Positions 1 to 12,109 of a stretch of DNA of 64,000 nucleotides are shown piece after piece. The stretch covers positions 1,500,590-1,564,589 of the forward strand of contig OX465104.1 in NCBI GenBank assembly GCA_949987565.1. Direction: 5' to 3'. How positions within the stretch are numbered: position 1 is the stretch's first letter; each line of letters begins with the position of its first letter. The DNA is from Luidia sarsii (taxonomy: Eukaryota > Echinodermata > Asteroidea > Paxillosida > Luidiidae). The translations under genes were made by a program, and so were the position numbers. Under the pieces are notes generated by a model. The model was not told where the DNA came from. It ran no database searches and saw nothing but the letters and a program-made list of their open reading frames with translations.

Positions 1-522
1 TATGCAAAAACGGGCATCAAGCTAGAAAAGTGACCCGATTGAATTCAGAAGTTGTTGCAACGGGAGAAATTATTATTTTCGTAATATTTTGGGCGACAGC
101 TCAAATCATAAATGACTTCAGAAATAAATGTCATCACTTCTGTGAATTTCTAACACCAACACTGCCGTTGCTGCTATCAAACAGGAGGTCCAGCTAAAAA
201 ATTAAAACCAAAAAATAAATAAATCAATGAAATTGTGCTTTTCCCGGAAGACACCACTTCGGGACAGTTTTTTGCCGACTTTGAACACAGCAAACAGTCT
301 GCCTGAAGCGGTCTACGGAATAGCGCCCTCTTGTGGCGTCATGTCCCTGAAGATGTCAGTAGAGGAGGGACTTCCAAAGCCAAGTTATATTTGCGTCAAA
401 AGTAGTTCTATTCCTGCAGTGTCGATTACATGGTTTACTTTCATAGTTCTTACACTAAACTATATCTAGGGTGATATACAAAAATGTTGCAAACTGCTTA
501 CTGACAAAAATTACCAAAATGT

Positions 523-650
523 AAATCTTAAAATTTAGTGGGCCTGACGTTTCGATCCTAGCAGGACCTTTCTCAAAGGCAGAGAAAGCCTTTGAGAAAG
601 GTCCTGCTAGGATCTAAACGTCAGGCCCACTAAATTTTAAGATAAACTAT
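523..650. repeat. Long hairpin repeat (GCCTGACGTTTCGATCCTAGCAGGACC), palindromic copy
   Basis: Nearly perfect inverted arms of about 57 bases, from TCTTAAAATTTAGTGGGCCT through CTTTCTCAAAGGC and back. A flank (GTTGCAAACTGCTTACTGAC) accompanies the family at 8.06, 20.62, 39.87 and 44.17 kb. Confidence 0.8.
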
Positions 651-1231
651 ATCTAGTTTGTAATATCTTTGGTACATCCAAAACACCGAGCAATTGCGTA
701 AAGGTTGTAATGACCTATGTAAATTATTAAAGTAATAAGAGCTAAAGTCAATATGTAATAATATATACTATCGTCGATTATAAGATTTGTTTTACTACTT
801 CATTGTGCAAATTGGATATTTGGAGAAAGGATTTACTGGATTTTAATTCTGTATGTGAAGAGCCTGCTTTAGATGCACGCTGGTTGTATATTGTTCGTCC
901 ATGTGGAATGCATTTTCAAACTGGCTATTTACACGGCGGCTCTTCATTTTTTAACGTGGTGTCATTAATGGTGTAGGGGGTGAGAGTGCATTGGCTATGG
1001 CTCGCCCTTGTGCGTCTGTCTACGGGGAGCGGCTGCAGCCTCTCGCATTGTCCGTGCGTTCATTTCGTAGCCACAGCCAGAGCCGTATCAAAGGCGTCCC
1101 CGAGGTATCAGGGTTTGTGGCGAAAGGGTGGATAATTCCTGTAAATATTTATGGAGTTCATGATAACAATAAATTATTATAGTCCGATTAAAGAACTCTA
1201 CCAAGCTGTCTTACTTCAGTGATATCTTCAA
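651..1231. other. No gene seen
   Basis: AT-rich ordinary sequence with a short GC-richer patch near 990-1110. I see no exon or named repeat. The same holds for 1-520, 1594-2150 (except GC boxes near 1635 and 1685) and 4880-5217. Confidence 0.5.
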
Positions 1232-1593
1232 AGGCCCTGTACAACATTGGTAAAGGTCAAAAGATTGCCACAGTTTATGTGTTAAGCCATTAAGCTTTCC
1301 AAAAAAGAAATCTTGCGAAGGTTTAAGCTCAAATGGTATTCTGATAATGTAGACAAAGGCAAAAAACCATCACGGTTTTCGCACCGGACTGTAGTGTAAG
1401 AAATAGTTTATTACTCGCGAGTAGTAATTGCTATTTATCGATGTTTGCGTGAAGATTTCTCGAAAAGTACAGCATCCCAGACCGTATGATTTCAACATGA
1501 GGATTTTATCATGACCATCTACAAACTGTGTAAATTAGAGGGAAATTTGTGCACATCGATGTTTTCCGATCTTCCCAATGTTGTATCGGGCCT
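1232..1593. mobile_element. TTAA MITE, second copy
   Basis: Ends AAGGCCCTGTACAACATTGG and CCAATGTTGTATCGGGCCT; flanks TCAA and TTAA. Confidence 0.8.
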
Positions 1594-2153
1594 TTAAGTA
1601 CGATTTAAGTATAGCCACAAAAACTGGTTATGGGGCGGGGGCATCAAGTTATCTGCACCTCTCGTCCACCACTATCTCGAAAAGCCCGCCCCCAACGGCC
1701 GTGTCCCTTATAATCTAGTTTGCGTAAACAAATTTTTTTTAAAGTGCGCAATGAACACGTCACTCAATTGCACAGCGCGAAAGCGCTCGGCTAGCAATTC
1801 GAAGGCTCGTCCTCATTTTGAAACAACTGGAGAAAGACTCATTTTTCTTTCATCAAGAAAAGGGGAACAAACCCCGATTCCTAGCACTCTGTTGCCGCGC
1901 GCAAAAGGCTGGAATAATACATTTGAAATACGCTGCAGGCTCCCTTACTAATAAAAGATAGGTCCCCCTTGGAAAGACCGCCAGTACCGCGTGGCACTCA
2001 TTAAAATTCATAAGCAAAGATAGACGAGGTCGCTTTTCATTTCCCTTTCTTTAGTCGTACTGAGCGCAACAGCCGAAAACTGCGGTGCCATATTTTATAC
2101 GGTAGCGCACGAGTTTTTAGTTCGTTGACTGCTAGGGTTGTGCTGGTGTGTAT

Positions 2154-2409
2154 TATAGGCCGTTTATGAAATGAAGGCTTAGGCTCGGGCTCAGGCTTCG
2201 TCTCCGTCTGACAAAACCTTGAAAATCCGGGCTGTGGTTTGTTTAATCTGAATTTGAAGGTTTGTTTTGGCTTGATGGGTACAGAGTATTTACCAAGAAA
2301 CTGGGAGCCAAACGCTTGTTTTTAGATGCCTGTGATGTCATAACGAGTAAGATAAATATGACCGAAGCCTAAGCCCGAGCCTAAGCCTTCATTTTGTAAA
2401 CGACCTATA
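2154..2409. mobile_element. MITE with GAAGGCTTAGGCTCGGGCT ends, complete copy
   Basis: Inverted ends TATAGGCCGTTTATGAAATG and its complement (…GTAAACGACCTATA), probably a TA insertion. The interior carries CCAAGAAACTGGGAGCCAAA. Confidence 0.75.
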
Positions 2410-2636
2410 CAAAAATAGGAATATTCTCGATTGCGAAACTGCATTAATCTTCAATGAATCTCGACATCCTGGGATTTTACTTTCCCTGCTACGTGACGTC
2501 GTCCATCAATCTTCTGATGTGTGGAATTTTTTTTTCTCAGTCTGACTGACTTTATTCCCTGGAGTGTGCCCGTAGGGAGAAGGGGTGGGGCGAGATGAGA
2601 TTCCCACATCATTCCCATCCATCAAGCGTGCTGTAG

Positions 2637-3157
2637 CCTATCTCTCCCTTTCTTTTTTGTCCCTCTCTCTCTCTACCTCTCACAGTCTCAGTCTCTCTCC
2701 TTCTACCTCCCTTCCTCTCTCCCCTTTTCTCTCACTCTTCTCTCTTTATATGTCCCTCCCTCCCTCTCTATCTATCTATCTCTCTCTTATTCTATCTACC
2801 TCTCTCTCTCCTCTCGTTCTATATCTCTCTCTCATTTCCATCTCCCTGTCCCATCCCCTCTCTATATATACATGTATCACTTCTTCGATCTCTTTCTCTC
2901 CCTCCTCTATCTCTCTCTTTTTCTATCTCCCTCGTCCTTCTCTCCCTCCCCATCTCTACCTCTCACTGTCTTTGTCTCTGTGTGGCTCACTCTACCTCCC
3001 TTTCCATCTCTCCCCTCTCTCACTATTCTCTCTCTCTCTATCCCTCCCTCCCCTCTCTCTATCTATATCTCTCTTATTCTATCTGCCTCTCCCTCCTCTC
3101 TCTATCTTCTATCTCCCTCTTCCTCCTCCCCCCCTCTCTCTCTCTCTTTTAAGTGAG
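2637..3157. repeat. CT-rich tract
   Basis: Irregular CTCTCTC/CTCCCT/CTATCT sequence with internal near-duplicate blocks. Confidence 0.85.
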
Positions 3158-3229
3158 ATGCCCTGAGGCCATGAGTATGTTGCAGACAAACCACTTTTCT
3201 CTTCCAGCTGCATTCACTCACCTAATGTA

Positions 3230-3475
3230 ACTAGATAAAAGGTCGGTGTGGAGCAAACCTGTTGTATTCAGTAACCCTGTATTCAGACAAAGGGTCGATG
3301 TGCGATGACCCTGTCTACCAATTGCATTGAGACACCAGATGTGGGTGGACAAAGGGTTGGTGTGTGATGACTAGTCACCTGATGCGAGAAAACAGATGTC
3401 CGATTCAAGCAGTCGATGTGGTAAGACTTAGTTATGGGTTAGTGTGTGCTGAACCACCCAACCCTCATCCACCAA
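3230..3475. repeat. Diverged units of the 62-bp satellite
   Basis: GATGACCCTGTCTACCAATT and GGACAAAGGGTTGGTGTGTG match the 21 kb satellite. This piece directly abuts the 25-bp satellite. Confidence 0.75.
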
Positions 3476-3493
3476 GTTGATCAAGTTACCAAA

Positions 3494-4405
3494 TGTCTAT
3501 CATGTGTATTATGATCTATGTCTATCATGTCCATTATGATCTATGTCTATCATGTCTATTATGATCTATGTCTATCATGTCCATTATGATCTATGTCTAT
3601 CATGTCTATTATGATCTATGTCTATCATGTCCATTATGATCTATGTCTATCATGTCTATTATGATCTATGTCTATCATGTCCATTATGATCTATGTCTAT
3701 CATGTCTATTATGATCTATGTCTATCATGTCCATTATGATCTATTTCGATCATGTCTATTATCATCTATGTCTTTTATGTCTATTATGATCTATGTCTAT
3801 CATGTCTATTGTGATCTTTGTCTATCATGTCTATTATGATCTATGTCTATCATGTCTATTATGATCTATGTCTTTCATGTCTCTTGTGATCTTTGTATGT
3901 CATGTATATTATGATCTAGGCTATGTCTATCATATCTATTATGGTCTATGTCTATCATATCTATTATGATCTATGTCTATCAAGTCTATTGTGATCTATG
4001 TCTATCATGTCTATTGTGATAATGTCTATCATGTCCATTATGATCTATTTCGATCATGTCTATTATCATCTATGTCTATCATGTCTATTATGATCTATGT
4101 ATATCATGTCTATTGTGATCTTTGTCTATCATGTCTATTATGATCTATGTCTATCATGTCTATTATGATCTATGTCTTTCATGTCTCTTGTGATTTTTGT
4201 ATGTCATGTATATTATGATCTATGTCTATCATATCCATTATGGTCTATGTCTATCATATCTATTATGATCTATGTCTATCAAGTCTATTGTGATCTATGT
4301 CTATCATGTCTATTGTGATCTATTCCTATCATGTCTTTTATGATCTATGTCTATCAAGTCTATTGTGATCTATGTCTATCATGTCTATTGTGATAATGTC
4401 TATCA
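3494..4405. repeat. 25-bp satellite (TGTCTATCATGTCTATTATGATCTA)
   Basis: Early units alternate GTCTATT and GTCCATT, giving a 50-bp higher-order period. A block carrying the marker ATCTATTTCGATCATGTC occurs at about 3748 and again at about 4042, so the second half is a later block duplication. Confidence 0.85.
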
Positions 4406-4639
4406 CTTTGATACCGGTGCAGCTCATCGACAAAACCTCGGCCTGTATTTTTATGGCTTTGCTGTGCTGTGGAGACGAAGCCTGTGCTCGAGCCCGATCG
4501 AGAGATGCTTAAAGCATGGAGCAATAATATAGGTTCACTGCTTAAAGGGTCTTGTAGAGTTCAGACGAATACCAGTTGGGCGCAGGGTTAAAGGGATTGA
4601 CCGGGCGGACCAATTATGCATTGTGCACGGGCTGAAGCA

Positions 4640-4757
4640 TGCGGGATTAGTGGGGAGGGAGGGAGAGAGAGGGGGTAGAGAGACGATGGGAGAGTGGGGT
4701 AGAGATGGAGAAAGGGAGCGAAGATAGAGGGAGAGCGAGAGAGCGATAGAAAGAGAG

Positions 4758-4843
<86 letters not shown>

Positions 4844-4880
4844 AAGACGGGAGAGAGGAGCGAGAGAAAGAGGAGAATCA
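4640..4880. repeat. (GA)n microsatellite
   Basis: An essentially uninterrupted (GA)n core at about 4761-4838 sits inside a wider purine tract. Confidence 0.9.
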
Positions 4881-5217
4881 CTAATACACGTAAATACAGT
4901 CCCAGATGAGTAGAAGAAAGAATGAAAAATTCAATTACTGGAGACAAGAAGGGAACCCCATCTTAATTCCCTGCCGGTGACGTCACTGAAGATGGAGGGG
5001 AGGGGGCTACAATATGGGTTCGTCCCGGCCCTGAAGTCGCTGTATCACGCGCCCCTCCATTCTTTTATATGCGTGCCTGTAGCTTTCCAGTAGACCTGCT
5101 TACCCGATGATCCAGTTAGGGCGCCCAAATTCAATTACGATATAACAAGCAGGTCGGATTAAATTTGGGCCCGGATTCGATTACGAACGCTCAGACCCCA
5201 TAAGAGCATTGGTTTCC

Positions 5218-5800
5218 TTTCTGAGAGACAGAGATAGAGATAGAGAGAGAGAGAAGCAGAGAGAAGCGGGGAGAGACAGAGAGATAGAGAGATAGACAGA
5301 CAGACAGACAGACAGAGATAGGCCTAGACATAGATAGAGAGATACCGAGAGAGATAGAGAGAGACAGAGAAACGGAGTTAGAGAGAGACAGAGACAGATA
5401 TATATAGAGAGAGAGAGTCAGAGAGTGACAGAGATATACATGTAGATAGACAGAGAGAAACAGAGCGAGAGACAGAGATAATTAAAGAGAGACTGAGAGA
5501 CAGAGAGGCAGAGAGAAGCAGAGAGAGAGAGACGGAGACAGAGAAAGAGAGCCCGAAACACATAGAGACAGAAAGACAGAAAGAGACATGGGCATAGAGA
5601 CAGAGATAGACAGAAGCAGAGAGAAACACAGCGAAATAGAGAGCGACAGGGAGAGACAAAGAGACAGAGAAGTAGAGAGACACAGAGTAACAAAGACACA
5701 GAAAGACACAGAGAGACAGACAGAGAGACAGAGATTAAGTGAGAGTGAGAGATAGGGAGAGAAGGGGAGGGAGGAAGGGAGGAGAGGGAGGGACGAACGG
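5218..5800. repeat. GA/CAGA-rich tract
   Basis: GAGACAGAGA-type repeats with (GACA)n at about 5297-5313. Confidence 0.85.
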
Positions 5801-6074
5801 AAGGACAATCACTCAGTTTTATCAAGCATTGTCTGTGCGTAGAATGCCGACTGTGGTAAGCCCCAACGAAGCAATGGTGCCGTTACGTTAGCAGGTAATA
5901 ATTATGCCCTAACGGATTCCACGATCTATTTGGGTGCTGTTTGTGTGTGTGTGGTGGATCTGACGCAGCGGTAGAAGGGCGACCTCTGGTGGCCGGCAAC
6001 GCACTGTCTGTTTGAGGGCTTGAGGCTACTGTGTACACCATCTTGGCACTCTCAATGCACGAGGGGGGGGGCTA

Positions 6075-6640
6075 TGGGCGCGTTCGGTTACCTTTCCCCC
6101 TGGTATAGACCTGGGTTGCTTTTCCTAGTGACCCTGCTCTCACGCTGGGTAATGGGGGTTAGGGGCCGATGACGTCATAGCGAAACAGTCCTGACCGGGT
6201 AGACCCAGGGGCGTAATTTTTTTCCCAGGGTGGGAAAGTCCATCATTTGCATAAACGCTTCCTATTGGTTGAATTCTCTCCACACATGGTGAATTATTCA
6301 TGATAATCACTCCACTGACTCACCCACATCTTGATTTGAGTGCATGTGTATGGTGTAGGCCTACATGTGCACATCACGTGTATGTATACATTGTACATGT
6401 ACCGTACATGTACATGTATTGTACATGTACTAACGTATGTACACACGTGTGGTGAGACAATTACTACGTACATCACACGCGTGTAGATAAAGAATAAGAT
6501 GTCGGCGCGCAAAATTATCATGAATAATTCATCATGCGTGGATACAATGCAACTAATAGCGCGCGTTTATGCTAATGATGGCCTTTCCCATCCTGGGAAA
6601 AAAATACTTTACCCGCGGGGAAGCTTATCGAACGCACCCA
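6075..6640. mobile_element. Foldback MITE, ~566 bp
   Basis: Ends TGGGCGCGTTCGGTTA and its imperfect complement (CGAACGCACCCA). Inner arms around 6205-6310 and 6510-6620 pair through TTTTTTTCCCAGG, ATGGGAAAG and GAATTATTCATGATAAT. The loop is rich in GTACATGTAC palindromes. TSD not resolved. Confidence 0.65.
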
Positions 6641-7163
6641 TTGGTACGCATAGTATGCCGTGCATGACATGGGGGTCAAATGATTGGTACCCTGCACTGT
6701 CTTCCCGAATAGAGTTTGTTCATATGACCAACGGAGACCAACGGAGACGTCCACCAGGGAGACTGGTTCTCGCTTCGATGGAAACTCAGCATGCACGACT
6801 CCGAAGACGCAGCGAAATGAGCACCAACACGATTCCAAAGCATCTCCAAAGCAACACTGAGGTTTATTTGATAAAATAATGCGAAGGCAACTGGTGTGAA
6901 GAATAAGAAGAAGAAAAAATTGAAGCAAAAACTGCAGCGATCGCGCTGTAGCCCCTCCGTGCACACTTGATGCGGTAGCACAGCAGTGGCCCGCGGCTGC
7001 AGAGAGAGACAGCGATCCGGTAGCGAGCCCCGCAATGGCTGCCATGACTGGGGGCCACACAGCGCCGACCGCACGCGTTACATGCGATTCGCCACTGGCT
7101 CCCAGCGATGGCAGCGCCCACGGAGGTTCGGGCGGATCGCTCTCTTTATAAGCCCTTGACGAA

Positions 7164-7588
7164 TACCATGGATCAGGCTCGGGCTCAGGCTTCGTCTCCG
7201 TCTGACAAAACCCTGACAATTCACATAGCTGCCAATCTATCTTAAAGGAAAGTATGAATACCTCTGCTGAAAAAGAGGAATCACAGAGCAAACTACATAG
7301 GAATACATGTGTATTTCCAATCCCAAAATCGGAATTTGTTTTTGTACCAAATTTTTACCAAAAGAGAGGAATGATTCCTTCAAAATAGGAATGGTTTGCT
7401 GTTATGAATACAGGATGTGGTTCATCGCCGAATTTGTAGGTTTGCTGGTTCGTTAAGTACAGAGTATTCACCAAGAAACCGAGACCAAACGCCTGGTGTC
7501 TAGAAGCCTGTAATATTATACAGGGCAGGAGAAAATGTGAGTGAAGCATAAACCCGAGCCTAAGCCTTCATTTCGCAAACGGTCTATA
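7164..7588. mobile_element. GAAGGCTTAGGCTC MITE, rearranged copy
   Basis: Left part CAGGCTCGGGCTCAGGCTTC and right part CCTAAGCCTTCATTTCGCAA are present. The left tip is missing and the interior is longer. Confidence 0.65.
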
Positions 7589-7911
7589 GGTATTAGGCGT
7601 ATAGATAGAACTCTTACTGTCGGGCAGCACAGCCCATCGCGCCCGACACCAACTGATTGCACCTTGGTAAAATACTTGAAAAGACTGTTGGGTTGCGAAT
7701 GCCTGAATATTGGTGCACAACATACTCGATACTGCTACAATTGTACTACATTAATGTGCTTAAAGCTACTGCTACCTATATAGGTACAACTATTACTATA
7801 TATAAAAAAATTCCGTCCCATAACATCAAAGCTCGTTTAAACCTTTTTTTGGCGGAAACACGGTAACCACTCAAGACGATGTGGCAAATAAAAGGCATAT
7901 ACATCTCAAAC

Positions 7912-8080
7912 GTAAGAGGACCTGACGTTTCGATCCTAGCAGGACCTTTCTCAAAGGCAAAGAAAATATCGCTTTGCCTTTGAAAAAAAGGCCTGCTACG
8001 TTCGAAACGTCAGGCCATCTAACTTTGGAGATTGATGTATTGCAGGTATTAGTCGGTGAGCAGTTTGCAACAGTTTTTTT
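7912..8080. repeat. Hairpin repeat copy, imperfect arms
   Basis: CCTGACGTTTCGATCCTAGC … CGTTCGAAACGTCAGGCC, followed by the GCAGTTTGCAACAGTTTTTT flank. Confidence 0.75.
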
Positions 8081-8142
8081 TTTGGTATTAACAATATCAT
8101 ACAATTAGCTCTCGATTTTCTTTGACCTACATACTTTCTTCT

Positions 8143-8250
8143 AACTGGCGCCCCCACCCCGGCAAAGATTAGTTGACCATTTTTGGGAGGCCACCGTCTA
8201 AGGGCTGGATAGCTCAGATGGGAAGAGCGCCGGTACGCAACACCACATGT
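8143..8250 (+). repeat. Dispersed copy of spacer plus SINE-A tRNA-like 5' half
   Basis: GGCGCCCCCACCCCGGCAAA is followed by the 'TAGTTGAC…CCGTCTAAG' spacer and GGCTGGATAGCTCAGATGGG. The order is the same as the first unit of the 43 kb tandem array. Confidence 0.65.
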
Positions 8251-8844
8251 TTTAGCAATCTGTTCTGTAATGTGTTGACTTTCCTGCGATTTTCATCGAC
8301 ACGGAAATGAATGCCGTATTGAATCGATTTCAATATCTAAACCACCGCTACGACCGTCCCTGGTTACTGTGACAACTAGTGACGTCATCGGCAAAACAGA
8401 AACCCAACTGTACCATGTCTTCGGTGAAAACCAACGCCAACATCCCCACATTTTCTGATAAATCAGGCCACGTATTCAGAGTATAACGAACATCTTTTTG
8501 CCCAATTTGTTTGTTCAAGTGAAGCGTTAAAATGGTATAAAAACCACGCCTCGTTGCCTCAGGGAAACAAACAAATCAACCAGGGATTTATTTCTCATTT
8601 ATTTATGGAATTTTTTTTTCGAGGGGGATTTTCATGGGCAATATTTTCTCGTGCATGTATACCTCACCGAACGGCAAATTGCATCGGTGCGAGATAAAAA
8701 AAAAAACAACCACCAAATCTCAATGAAAAACAACATTGACGTCAAAATTGTTTTAAAAAAAAACCCACCGGCAAGCCGCACCAGAAATTAATAGATAGGT
8801 TGAAGTTGAACAGTCTGTCGGGAAAAACACATTTCCCAAGAGGC
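8251..8844. other. No gene seen
   Basis: Ordinary sequence with poly-A stretches near 8697-8705 and 8752-8762. No exon or clear repeat. Confidence 0.5.
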
Positions 8845-10250
8845 TAAATAAAACAGCAATACACTTGAGAGACGTGCAAGATTCGTCCCTGGAAGATCCC
8901 TGTAAGACCTTTATCGATGAGTCGGGGTTTTTTTCTTCTTACTTCCACCCGAGCGAGCTGCGTGTTTGGGTTCGATGGGACGACTGGTCGGTACACGAAG
9001 GATAACCCGTGAATGCGCTTCCCTGTATGTTGTGGTAGGGGAGCCTTTGTCAACCACTTATCTGATTGTCCCTGGAACGGGCCTTTTGCAAAAGGCTTTA
9101 CGCGGAGAGAGAGAGGGAGAGAGAGAGGAGAGAGACGAGGATGGAGAGAGAGTGAAATAGATATAGATAGAGATTGTGGGAGGGGAGAAAGATGGGTGAG
9201 GGAGAGAGAGGTAGAGAGAGAGTGAGGGGGTTGAAGAGAGGATGGTGGGGAGATAGAGATTGGGGGAGAGGGAGAAAGATGAGAGAAGGAGAGACATGTT
9301 GAGGGAGAGGTAGAGAGGGAGGGAGAGAGAGACGGGGTTGGAGAGAGAGGATGGTGGGGAGATAGAGATTGTGGGAGGGGAGAAAGATGGGAGATGGGGA
9401 GAGAGGTAGAGAGGGGGAAGAGACAGAGTGAGGGGGTTGAAGAGAGGATGGTGGGGAGATAGAGATTGGGGGAGGGGGGTGGAAAGATGGGAGATGGAGA
9501 GAGGTAGAGAGGGGGAAGAGAGAGAGTGCGGGGGTTGAAGAGAGGATGGTGGGGAGATAGAGATTGGGGGAGGGGGATGGAAAGATGGGAGATGGAGAGA
9601 GGTAGAGAGGGGGAAGAGAGAGAGTGAGGGGGTTGAAGAGAGGATGGTGGGGAGATAGAGATTGGGGGAGGGGAGAAAGATGAGAGAGGGCGAGAGATGT
9701 TGAGGGAGAGGTAGAGAGGGAGGCTGGAGATACATATGGGGTTGGAGAGAGGGAGAGAGAGAGAGTGAAAGTGGGGAGATACAGGTTGGGGAGGGGAAAA
9801 AGATGGGATAGAGGTAGAGAGGGAAGAAGAGAGAGGGGATTGAAGAGAGAATGGTGGGGAGATAGAGATTAGGGAAGGGGAAAGGATGAGAGAGGGAGAG
9901 AGACGTTGAGGGAGAGTTAAAGAGAGGGAAGGAGAGGGGTTGGAGAGAGAGAAACGTGGGGAGATCGAGTTTGGGGGAGGGGAAAGATGGGACCGGGGAG
10001 AGAGGTGGAGGGATAAGTAGAGAGGGAGGGGTCGGAGAGAGAAAGGTGGGGAGATCGAGATTGGGGGAGGGGAAAGATGGGACAGGGGAGAGAGGTGGAG
10101 GGATAAGTAGAGAGGGAGGGATCGGAGACAGAAGGTGGGGAGAGGGAGAGAGAGGAGGAGGGAGAGGTAGAGAGGGAGGGACAGAGACAGGGAGTTGAAG
10201 AGAAGAAGAGAGAGGGAGGGAGAGAGGAGAAAGAGCACAGAAAGCGAAAC
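8845..10250. repeat. Purine-rich ~100-bp minisatellite
   Basis: The purine tract starts near 9098. The marker GATGGTGGGGAGATAGAGAT recurs about every 98-108 bp (9241, 9349, 9448, 9546, 9644). The left flank 8845-9097 is ordinary sequence with hairpin GCCTTTTGCAAAAGGC (9080-9095). Additional GA tracts follow at 10310-10470 and 10655-10720. Confidence 0.8.
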
Positions 10251-10310
10251 GACAGGAAGATGAACTTGTTCTACCCCTTGCCGAACCCACTAACTAGTTG
10301 AGGACACATA
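10240..10310 (-). repeat. Dispersed element end abutting a purine tract
   Basis: The minus strand reads CTCAACTAGTTAGTGGGTTC, GGCAAGGGGTAGA, CATCTTCCTGTCGTTTCGCT and then polypyrimidine. The same series is at 44676-44740 on the plus strand. Confidence 0.65.
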
Positions 10311-10433
10311 AGCATGGTGACAGAGAGAGAGGTGGAGGAAGAGGTAGAGATGGAGGGAGGGATAGGGAGAGAGGGGGAGATAGAGTGAGAGGAGGTGAAG
10401 GGACAGAGAGATAGAGATAGAGAGTTAGGAGAG

Positions 10434-10468
<35 letters not shown>

Positions 10469-11039
10469 AAGCGGTCGATACTCTGAGCTAGTTCTTGCAA
10501 TCCGCACTCGATCATCCATAATCTGACGGCGGCTGTCTACTGTCCTGTCCCCAGCGCATCTGCAACAACTCGATCTCCAGGGGTTTATCTCCGTTTTATC
10601 GCTTGCGTTTCCTCTCCGTCGACTCACGGACCCATTCCAGGGTGTGAAGGGAAGCCCGGAGAGGAGAGGCAAGAGAAAGAGAGAGAGAGAGAGAGAGACG
10701 GAGGGAGGGAGAGAAGCTCCCTTCGGGGACGGCTTCAAAACTGCTCCGGGGCAGAATCGAGAGGAGGGAGAGAGATCGGAACCAAGACATCCGTCTAATC
10801 GGCTTGCCGCGACAAGCCGGGAATTGGAACACGCACTCTGCCCTTAAACCTTGTTTTTTAAATTAAAAAAAACCCCTCAGCTCATGTCGGGGCACAAAAT
10901 GTTCTCTTTCCCAACCCCGCCCCTTGCCAGTGGACTTAAAGGGAAATGGGGTTAACGGTGAGACCTGACGAGGGACCTTAAGTTGCCGAACAAATACAGA
11001 GAGGAAGCCATGAGCGCTTCTGCATTATTCAGACCACAT

Positions 11040-11102
11040 CGTATTTCTCTCTTGGTCTCTCTCTCTCTCCTCTCCTCTCTCTCTCCCTCTCTCCCTCCCT
11101 CT

Positions 11103-11147
<45 letters not shown>

Positions 11148-11165
11148 TCTCTCTCTCTTTCTCGA
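11040..11165. repeat. (CT)n tract
   Basis: CTCTCTC runs with a pure core near 11107-11142. Confidence 0.85.
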
Positions 11166-11559
11166 GTCTCCAAAAGTTTTCTTTACCCTCGTTCAAGTGT
11201 TTAACAAAGATTGGTCCGTTCCTTTCCCCTCCCCCTTCACCCCTTGGTTTCGGTACAAAGTGCCACTTCACAGTCCTCCCTCCCCACTCCCCAAAAAGGT
11301 GTAGTCCTATTGAGGTCGATTAGATCTCCACGTCTTTCAAGCAGAAACAAAACCCCACAAACCAAAAAGGAGAGACACTTTCGAATACGGTGAGAGAGAG
11401 GAAGAGAGAACAGAGGTAGGTCTAAGTCTTCCCCCATGGTAAATACACTTAGATGCGAAAACAATAGCCCTAGCCGTAGCTCTGGAAGCCCGTTTCAGAT
11501 AGGCCTTATAGTCACGACCCTTTTGTTAGGTGCCCGGTCAAAGCCGTGCCTCGCTCACG

Positions 11560-11680
11560 CGGAGAAAGTGACGCTGCGCGCCTATACCGCGTGCGCTGAC
11601 GTTACCGCGCCGCCATCTTTAGGGCGATGTGATGACGTAGGCGACGGGCCATGCGCACTGTACACACGTGACGCTTAGGA
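11560..11680. promoter_or_regulatory. CpG-rich promoter-like segment without an identified gene
   Basis: Contains a YY1-type GCCGCCATCTTT (11610-11621), a CRE-like GATGACGTAG, an NRF1-like CATGCGCAC and an E-box CACGTG. No coding exon was recognised on either side. Confidence 0.4.
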
Positions 11681-12109
11681 TTGACCAATGGGATGCCTTC
11701 TTTCTATTTTTTGGCTGAGCTGAGTGCGCCCTGGATAAGGATAAGGATAAAAAAATTAGGCTATTTTGGGGGTCTATATTTCTTTCATACAACATAAGGC
11801 ATGAAATAAGGCATAATACGGAAGGCCGTGGGTTGTGGTTTTGCAATCGCAATCCGTTTTGTTAAGGACTCCCAACCTCTTCAGCTTTCGTTTTCGACAA
11901 AACTGGAGCCGAAATCCTAACAAGGCTTTTCCGGGATTGGGGGTGTGTTTTTTTCTCCTGTTGTCGTTGTTGTTGTTGTTGTTGTTGCTGGTTTTTTTTT
12001 TTTTTTTTTTTTTTTTTGGGGGGGGGGGGGTGAACAGGATCTTTAAAATAACCGTAAGAATGCGACACCGATCAAAAGGCTTCACCCTTTTCATACCATA
12101 TACGACTTG

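Noticed and set aside
8844..10290. Long minus-strand frames (410 and 464 codons)
   Set aside because: They are Ser/Pro/Leu-only translations of a purine minisatellite, open in two overlapping frames, with no domain or splice support.
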